10,589 nt of DNA from NCBI GenBank assembly GCA_003523545.1, contig DQAM01000418.1, positions 1 to 10,589 on the forward strand, read 5' to 3'. The notes under the pieces were generated by a model, which was given only the letters and a program-made list of their open reading frames with translations, was not told the DNA's origin and made no database searches. The DNA comes from Dysgonomonas sp. (GTDB lineage: Bacteria > Bacteroidota > Bacteroidia > Bacteroidales > Dysgonomonadaceae). Shown in pieces: positions 7,037 to 10,589 of the stretch. The stretch's first letter is position 1. Every line of letters starts with the position of its first letter. The position numbers and the translations under genes were made by a program.

Positions 7037-7068
7037 TTTGCAACACCAGATTCTTGGTCTTATTTTTG
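7037..7068 (+). promoter_or_regulatory. Consensus Bacteroides promoter for the HExxH-msrBA operon
   Basis: A TTTG -33 box (7037-7040) and a TATTTTTG -7 box (7061-7068), separated by 20 bp, match the Bacteroidota consensus in both boxes and in spacing. The expected start near 7074 leaves a leader of only about 12 nt before ATG 7086. This is the best promoter in the window. Confidence 0.8.
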
Positions 7069-7085
7069 TATAGGGTTTGATAATA

Positions 7086-7430
7086 ATGAAGAAAGTATTT
7101 TATAGTAAGCGTTTTCCGCCAAAAGGTTTTGCAGCGATTAATCTTTTCGGCGTCATTATTGGGAGAAGTGAATACGGTACTTTGTCGGTACGCGAAATTA
7201 ATCACGAGAAGATACATTCAAAACAGATTATAGAAATGCTTTGGGTGTTTTTCTATCTTTTCTACTTTGTAGAATGGATCGTACGACTGATCCAGTTCCG
7301 CAATCCGATGCAGGCGTATTATAATATTTCGTTCGAAAGGGAAGCTTATCGTAACGACCGTAATCTGGATTACCTTGCTCATCGTAAATGGTATTCTTCA
7401 TTTAAATATATAAGAAGGGGAAGTGAATGA
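7086..7430 (+). CDS. Small membrane protein with an HExxH motif (mini-zincin-like)
   Basis: A 114-aa protein that I do not recognise as a named family, though similar small proteins seem familiar from Bacteroidota. It carries HEKIH (40-44), a match to the zinc metalloprotease signature HExxH, on a helix continuing SKQIIE. A strongly hydrophobic segment follows (about 51-70, rich in F, Y, W), then NPMQAYYNISFEREAYRND (73-91), whose acidic residues (E84, E86) could supply a third zinc ligand as in gluzincins. The C-terminus is basic (KYIRRGSE). With one membrane segment it could be a membrane-embedded or surface-lying peptidase, or a non-catalytic metal binder. A TTG at 7077 is in frame, but ATG 7086 fits better with the estimated transcript start. 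Its stop overlaps the next start in ATGA (7427-7430), so the two genes are translationally coupled and the function may relate to exported or oxidised proteins. No activity is shown. Confidence 0.7.
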   Translation: MKKVFYSKRFPPKGFAAINLFGVIIGRSEYGTLSVREINHEKIHSKQIIEMLWVFFYLFYFVEWIVRLIQFRNPMQAYYNISFEREAYRNDRNLDYLAHRKWYSSFKYIRRGSE

Positions 7431-8374
7431 AACATTTAAAGTTAATTATCTGTTTATTCTTTGTGCTGGGGGCAGTATCGTCCTGTGCACAGGAAAATAA
7501 AAACATCAAAAACATAGAAGGCGTGAAATATAACGAGTTAACGCCTGCCGAAGAGCGGGTTATCATACACAAAGGGACGGAATACCCTAATTCGGGGGAA
7601 TATCTGCATACTAAAGAACCGGGTACTTACGTTTGTAAAAGATGTAATGCACCGTTGTATAAATCGGAAGACAAATTCGATTCGCATTGCGGATGGCCTT
7701 CTTTCGACGACGAAATTCCGGGAGCGGTTACACGTGTGCCGGATGCAGACGGAAGGCGTACCGAAATTATCTGTACCAATTGCGGTGCACATTTGGGACA
7801 CGTATTTCTGGGAGAGCGCTTTACCGATAAGAATACGCGTCATTGTGTAAATTCGATCTCATTAAAATTTATACCCGATATGAGTAAAGATATCAAAAAA
7901 GCTTATTTTGCCTCAGGTTGTTTTTGGGGCACGGAATACTATTTTATGAAAGCCGATGGGGTAAAACATACCGCTGTAGGTTTCATGGGAGGTCATGTCG
8001 ATAATCCGACTTATGAACAGGTCTGCGGGAAGAATACAGGACATCTTGAAACAACTGAGGTGGACTATGACCCTTCTAAAACAAGTTATGAGGAACTGGT
8101 AAAATTATTCTTCGAGACTCACGATTTCACCCAGACGAACGGGCAGGGACCTGATATCGGGCCTCAATACCTGTCTGCTATATTTTATTCGAACGACGAA
8201 GAAAAAGCAATCGCTCAAAAATATATAGATATACTCACATCGAAAGGCTATAAAGTAGCCACTATGCTGAAGCCTGCATCCGAATTCTGGAAAGCGGAAG
8301 ATTACCACCAGCAGTATTATGAGCATAAAGGAAGCACCCCCTACTGCCATTTTTATAAAAAAATATTCGACTAA
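7427..8374 (+). CDS. msrBA: Lipoprotein MsrB-MsrA fusion, methionine sulfoxide reductase
   Basis: A 315-aa bifunctional enzyme reducing both R- and S-methionine sulfoxides. A lipoprotein signal (MKHLKL..., lipobox VSS-C20) places it outside the cytoplasm, tethered to a membrane. The MsrB domain (about 33-150) has its structural zinc pairs C70-x2-C73 and C116-x2-C119, a likely resolving C88 in HCGWPSF, and the catalytic C140 in RHCVNS. The MsrA domain (about 158-315) has the catalytic C165 in GCFWG, then GHLET (205-209), GPQYLSAIFY (245-254), AEDYHQQYY (290-298) and a possible resolving C307. Order B then A is one of two natural arrangements. Two MsrA positions look unusual to me: QYLS where QYRS is common, and GHLE where GHAE is common. 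Reducing power for such exported enzymes normally comes through a thioredoxin-like or membrane thiol carrier; none is encoded here. It is expressed from the 7037 promoter with the upstream gene. Confidence 0.95.
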   Translation: MKHLKLIICLFFVLGAVSSCAQENKNIKNIEGVKYNELTPAEERVIIHKGTEYPNSGEYLHTKEPGTYVCKRCNAPLYKSEDKFDSHCGWPSFDDEIPGAVTRVPDADGRRTEIICTNCGAHLGHVFLGERFTDKNTRHCVNSISLKFIPDMSKDIKKAYFASGCFWGTEYYFMKADGVKHTAVGFMGGHVDNPTYEQVCGKNTGHLETTEVDYDPSKTSYEELVKLFFETHDFTQTNGQGPDIGPQYLSAIFYSNDEEKAIAQKYIDILTSKGYKVATMLKPASEFWKAEDYHQQYYEHKGSTPYCHFYKKIFD

Positions 8375-8398
8375 ATTTTTATATTATAATGAATGCAC

Positions 8399-8406
8399 TA
8401 TTTTTG
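8399..8406 (+). promoter_or_regulatory. Bacteroides-type -7 box for the DUF5606 gene
   Basis: TATTTTTG matches TAnnTTTG exactly. At 18 bp upstream there is only a T run (8376-8380), so the -33 box is weak. It would give a leader of about 45 nt before ATG 8457, and means the gene need not depend on read-through from msrBA, whose stop lies 82 nt upstream with no intervening terminator hairpin visible. Confidence 0.55.
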
Positions 8407-8456
8407 TGGCTTTGTTTTAAACCAGAATTAGAGTAATCTTATAAAAAAAGAATATT

Positions 8457-8915
8457 ATGTTGAAGACTATTTTATCTGTATCGGGTAAGCCGGGTTTATT
8501 TAAGCTTGTGTCCAATGCCAAAAATATGGTGATCGTAGAATCGTTGTCAGATAAAAGGAGAATGCCTATATATGCACGGGATAGAGTTGTTTCGTTAGGT
8601 GATATAGCGATGTACACGGACGAAGACGAAGTGCCGTTATCAGAAATATTATCGACGATAGAAAACAAAGAAAACGGGGGGCAGGCATCCATTAATTCTT
8701 CTGCCAAACCTGAGGAATTGAGAAAATATTTTGCTGAGGTATTGCCTAATTATGACAGGGATAGAGTGTATGATTCTGATATAAAGAAGTTGATTAACTG
8801 GTACAATCTTCTGATTAACAATGGCTATTCCTTTAAAGAGGAAGCGCAAGAAGAAGAGTCTGCAGAGACAACAAAAAATAAAGAGAAACCTTCAGAGGAC
8901 ACTGCCGAAAAATAA
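8457..8915 (+). CDS. DUF5606 family protein
   Basis: A 152-aa soluble cytoplasmic protein with no signal peptide or membrane segment. The N-terminal domain (1-62) has the pattern I associate with the Bacteroidota family DUF5606: MLKTILSVSGKPGLFKLVS, then NMVIVESLSDKRRMPIYA and VVSLGDIAMYTDEDEVPL. A second small helical domain (about 82-126: PEELRKYFAEVLPNYDRDRV followed by DIKKLINWYNLL) is likewise conserved in relatives, and is linked by a low-complexity stretch (66-82). The last 25 residues are an acidic, Glu/Lys-rich disordered tail. Function is unknown; the small beta-rich N-terminus and DNA- or RNA-like lengths of relatives have suggested no firm role to me. It faces the glycosyltransferase gene convergently, with only 37 nt between their stops and no clear terminator. 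Confidence 0.85.
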   Translation: MLKTILSVSGKPGLFKLVSNAKNMVIVESLSDKRRMPIYARDRVVSLGDIAMYTDEDEVPLSEILSTIENKENGGQASINSSAKPEELRKYFAEVLPNYDRDRVYDSDIKKLINWYNLLINNGYSFKEEAQEEESAETTKNKEKPSEDTAEK

Positions 8916-8952
8916 GAAAGCGTCCGAGTTATTAAAAGGAAAAAATAAAAAA

Positions 8953-9999
8953 TCAGGATTGGGAAGCAGACAAACGCTTTTCCGCCTCTAGATACGCTTG
9001 AGTGAAGAAATGCCCCCTGGCAATTTTTTCACTCATTTTTATTGTGTTCTTTTTCATTTCCAGATATTCCTCGTTGGAAATGTTGGAGAGTACATCATCC
9101 AATTGGCTGAGAGAATCTATGCAGATTCCGATTCTATTTTCCAGAACGAATGGAGCAAGTGCCGATTTAGACCATATTATTACAGGCAGATGACAGCGTA
9201 TATAAAGTGACGGTTTGTGAGGTGTCTGTATGGGTTGATATTCACCGAAAACTCCGTCTATCTTATCGATAGAATGTCCATACCATACCAGGCCGTAATC
9301 GCCGGTGCTGCTTCTAATTATTTCATCTGAGTTTACAAATCCTTTGTACCCGATAATATCTTTGTTGCGGATTGTATCATATTCGAAGCCTCCGCCATAT
9401 ACAGTAAAAATATAACCCTCGGGATGTTCGCTTTTATCGAAAGCATACATAAAACTGTTTCTTTTCCGGGTTAATCCTCCTACATAGATTACTTCATAAG
9501 GTTTTAGCGGGGCCTGTTTTGTTATAGGAGTTGCATCTGATAAATAGTCCCAGAATCCTAAAACGCCGATCGGTTGTTTGTAGCCGTCCCGGATAAGCCA
9601 GTCTTTCATGGCATCATTGAGTGCTATGATATAATCTGTATATGCCAGACGGCTTCTTTCCTGATCGGGTGTTAATCTTTTCCTGCGAAAAGAACCTAAG
9701 TCATGAATCAATGTTATTACTTTTCCTCCCTTGATTCTGGTAATTCTGCATAAGAACGAGTAATATTTTTTTAGAGGGTATTGCAATACCAGATAATCGT
9801 CTTTGCGGATAGTAAAAATGGCTTTAATGACACCTAGGAGAGTTAGAATAAATCCGATTATTTTGTTTTTGTAAGTGGTTTGTTTCAATCCTACATTAAT
9901 AAAGCCCAGGTTATCCATAATTTTTTCCATATCCGTTTTGGCTTTATTGCCTCCTGAACCTGTTCCTGTATAATTTTTAGAAAAATAGCAGCGTCTCAC
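8953..9999 (-). CDS. Gtf3/galactofuranosyltransferase-like glycosyltransferase
   Basis: A 348-aa cytoplasmic GT-B-type sugar transferase. It matches the group containing streptococcal Gtf3 and bacterial beta-1,6-galactofuranosyltransferases: N-terminal YFSKNYTGTGSGGNKAKTD (5-23), DDYLVLQYP (67-75), VITLIHDLGSFR (94-105), YTDYIIALNDAMKDWL (120-135), then the C-terminal nucleotide-sugar domain with VIYVGGLTRK (170-179), GLVWYGHS (236-243), PHKPSLYIRCHLPVIIWS (260-277) and GICIDSL (291-297). Such enzymes extend a glycan on a lipid carrier or protein; here donor and acceptor are unknown. The start is a GTG at 9999, placing the expected motif directly at the N-terminus, with no in-frame ATG giving the same. 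It begins 18 nt after the ogt stop on the same strand, so the two are probably cotranscribed. No polysaccharide cluster is adjacent, which makes it an orphan in this window. Confidence 0.85.
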   Translation of the reverse strand: MRRCYFSKNYTGTGSGGNKAKTDMEKIMDNLGFINVGLKQTTYKNKIIGFILTLLGVIKAIFTIRKDDYLVLQYPLKKYYSFLCRITRIKGGKVITLIHDLGSFRRKRLTPDQERSRLAYTDYIIALNDAMKDWLIRDGYKQPIGVLGFWDYLSDATPITKQAPLKPYEVIYVGGLTRKRNSFMYAFDKSEHPEGYIFTVYGGGFEYDTIRNKDIIGYKGFVNSDEIIRSSTGDYGLVWYGHSIDKIDGVFGEYQPIQTPHKPSLYIRCHLPVIIWSKSALAPFVLENRIGICIDSLSQLDDVLSNISNEEYLEMKKNTIKMSEKIARGHFFTQAYLEAEKRLSASQS

Positions 10000-10017
10000 T
10001 ATGTAAATTATATATAA

Positions 10018-10527
10018 TTAATCAAATAAAGTTTTTTGCTGGCTTTCTAGATTCAGCAGCCATCTTTTACGTTCCAGTCCTCCCGCGAAACCTGTCAAAC
10101 TGCCGTCCGAGCCTATCACCCTGTGGCAGGGGATTATGATGGCAATCTTATTTTTACCGTTTGCATTGGCTACGGCCCTGATCTTTTTGGAGTCCCCTAA
10201 TGCTATAGTCTGCTGCATATAAGACCTGGTTTCGCCATAGGGTATAGTGAGGAGTTCGCTCCAAACTTGCTTTTGAAAATCTGTTCCCGATATATCCAGC
10301 TGAACGGTAAACTCCTTTCTCGTGCCGGAAAAATATTCCGAAAGTTCTTTTTTTGCTAAAGTAAGGTGTTCGTTTTCTTCTTCCCGCAATCTGCAATCTT
10401 CTATATTGATTGGAAGGTGCTCTTCACCTCTTTGGTTGTCAAAGGCTAGTATGCATAGACCTTTGTCGGTTGCATAAGCTGCCATTTTTCCAACAGGTGA
10501 GTCGATGAATGTACGGTATAAATTCAT
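10018..10527 (-). CDS. ogt: Methylated-DNA-[protein]-cysteine S-methyltransferase
   Basis: A 169-aa suicide repair protein that removes alkyl groups from O6-alkylguanine (and O4-alkylthymine) onto its own cysteine. The N-terminal ribonuclease H-like domain (about 1-80) contains a short SPVGKMAAYATDKGLCIL start. The C-terminal domain has FQKQVWSELLTIPYGETRSY (84-103), the helix-turn-helix with RAVANANGKN (117-126, Arg finger R117 and hinge Asn) and the active-site IPCHRVIG (132-139; C134), then GFAGGLERKRWLL (146-158). All key residues are present and length is normal for stand-alone Ogt rather than the Ada fusion. ATG 10527 is the start. Upstream (10528-10589) I see only TATCTTTA (10561-10554, one mismatch to the -7 consensus). 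It heads a likely two-gene transcript with the glycosyltransferase. Confidence 0.95.
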   Translation of the reverse strand: MNLYRTFIDSPVGKMAAYATDKGLCILAFDNQRGEEHLPINIEDCRLREEENEHLTLAKKELSEYFSGTRKEFTVQLDISGTDFQKQVWSELLTIPYGETRSYMQQTIALGDSKKIRAVANANGKNKIAIIIPCHRVIGSDGSLTGFAGGLERKRWLLNLESQQKTLFD

Positions 10528-10553
10528 AATATGGGGATAATAAAATATTCATA

Positions 10554-10561
10554 TAAAGATA
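10554..10561 (-). promoter_or_regulatory. Weak candidate -7 box upstream of ogt
   Basis: The minus strand reads TATCTTTA, one mismatch (final G to A) from TAnnTTTG. No -33 TTTG is at the right spacing; a TTTG (10568-10565) lies only 3 bp away. A start here would give a leader of about 20-30 nt. Offered as the best match in the short remaining sequence, not as a firm promoter. Confidence 0.3.
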
Positions 10562-10589
10562 ATCCAAATTTATAATTAATTTTAAAAGT

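Noticed and set aside
8916..8952. Shared bidirectional terminator between the DUF5606 and glycosyltransferase genes
   Set aside because: The 37-nt gap is A-rich but contains no stem of useful length.
1..10589. Mobile element, CRISPR array, tRNA/rRNA or defence island
   Set aside because: No transposase, integrase, terminal repeats, spaced direct repeats, tRNA-like cloverleaf or toxin-antitoxin pair was seen, and the gene content is housekeeping in character.

Overview
The window looks like an ordinary chromosomal segment of a Bacteroidota species, most likely order Bacteroidales. Four things point there: low G+C; promoters of the Bacteroides type (a TAnnTTTG -7 box, in one case with a TTTG -33 box) instead of E. 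coli-type promoters; weak or absent Shine-Dalgarno sequences; and families typical of the phylum (DUF5606, TPR plus transmembrane plus LuxR-like HTH regulators, lipoprotein MsrB-MsrA fusions). A low-G+C genus such as Dysgonomonas would fit, but the genus is inferred and not demonstrated. I see no phage, transposon, CRISPR, tRNA, rRNA or recognisable defence cassette.

Layout. Positions 1-300: the 3' end of an iron-type alcohol dehydrogenase, then a clear intrinsic terminator. 425-1840 (+): a cardiolipin synthase-type phospholipase D protein. 2056-3696 (+): a membrane-anchored TPR regulator with a C-terminal LuxR-like HTH, behind a TATCTTTG box. 3899-5530 (+): a secreted EreA/ChaN-fold protein of unknown substrate. 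5551-5634 (-): a compact promoter-to-terminator unit without a credible CDS, probably a small RNA of about 70 nt. 5694-6989 (-): RmuC. 7086-8374 (+): a two-gene operon with a consensus Bacteroides promoter, a 114-aa membrane protein carrying HExxH, then a translationally coupled lipoprotein MsrB-MsrA methionine sulfoxide reductase. 8457-8915 (+): a DUF5606 protein. 8953-10527 (-): an ogt-type DNA alkyl-transferase followed by a Gtf3/galactofuranosyltransferase-like enzyme, probably one transcript.

Most genes are maintenance functions: membrane lipid synthesis, repair of oxidised methionines in exported proteins, repair of O6-alkylguanine, and surface glycan synthesis. I found no convincing new multi-gene system. 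The points most worth following are the minus-strand small RNA unit at 5551-5634, the mini-zincin-like membrane protein coupled to the exported MsrB-MsrA, and the secreted EreA/ChaN-like protein downstream of a membrane-bound regulator.
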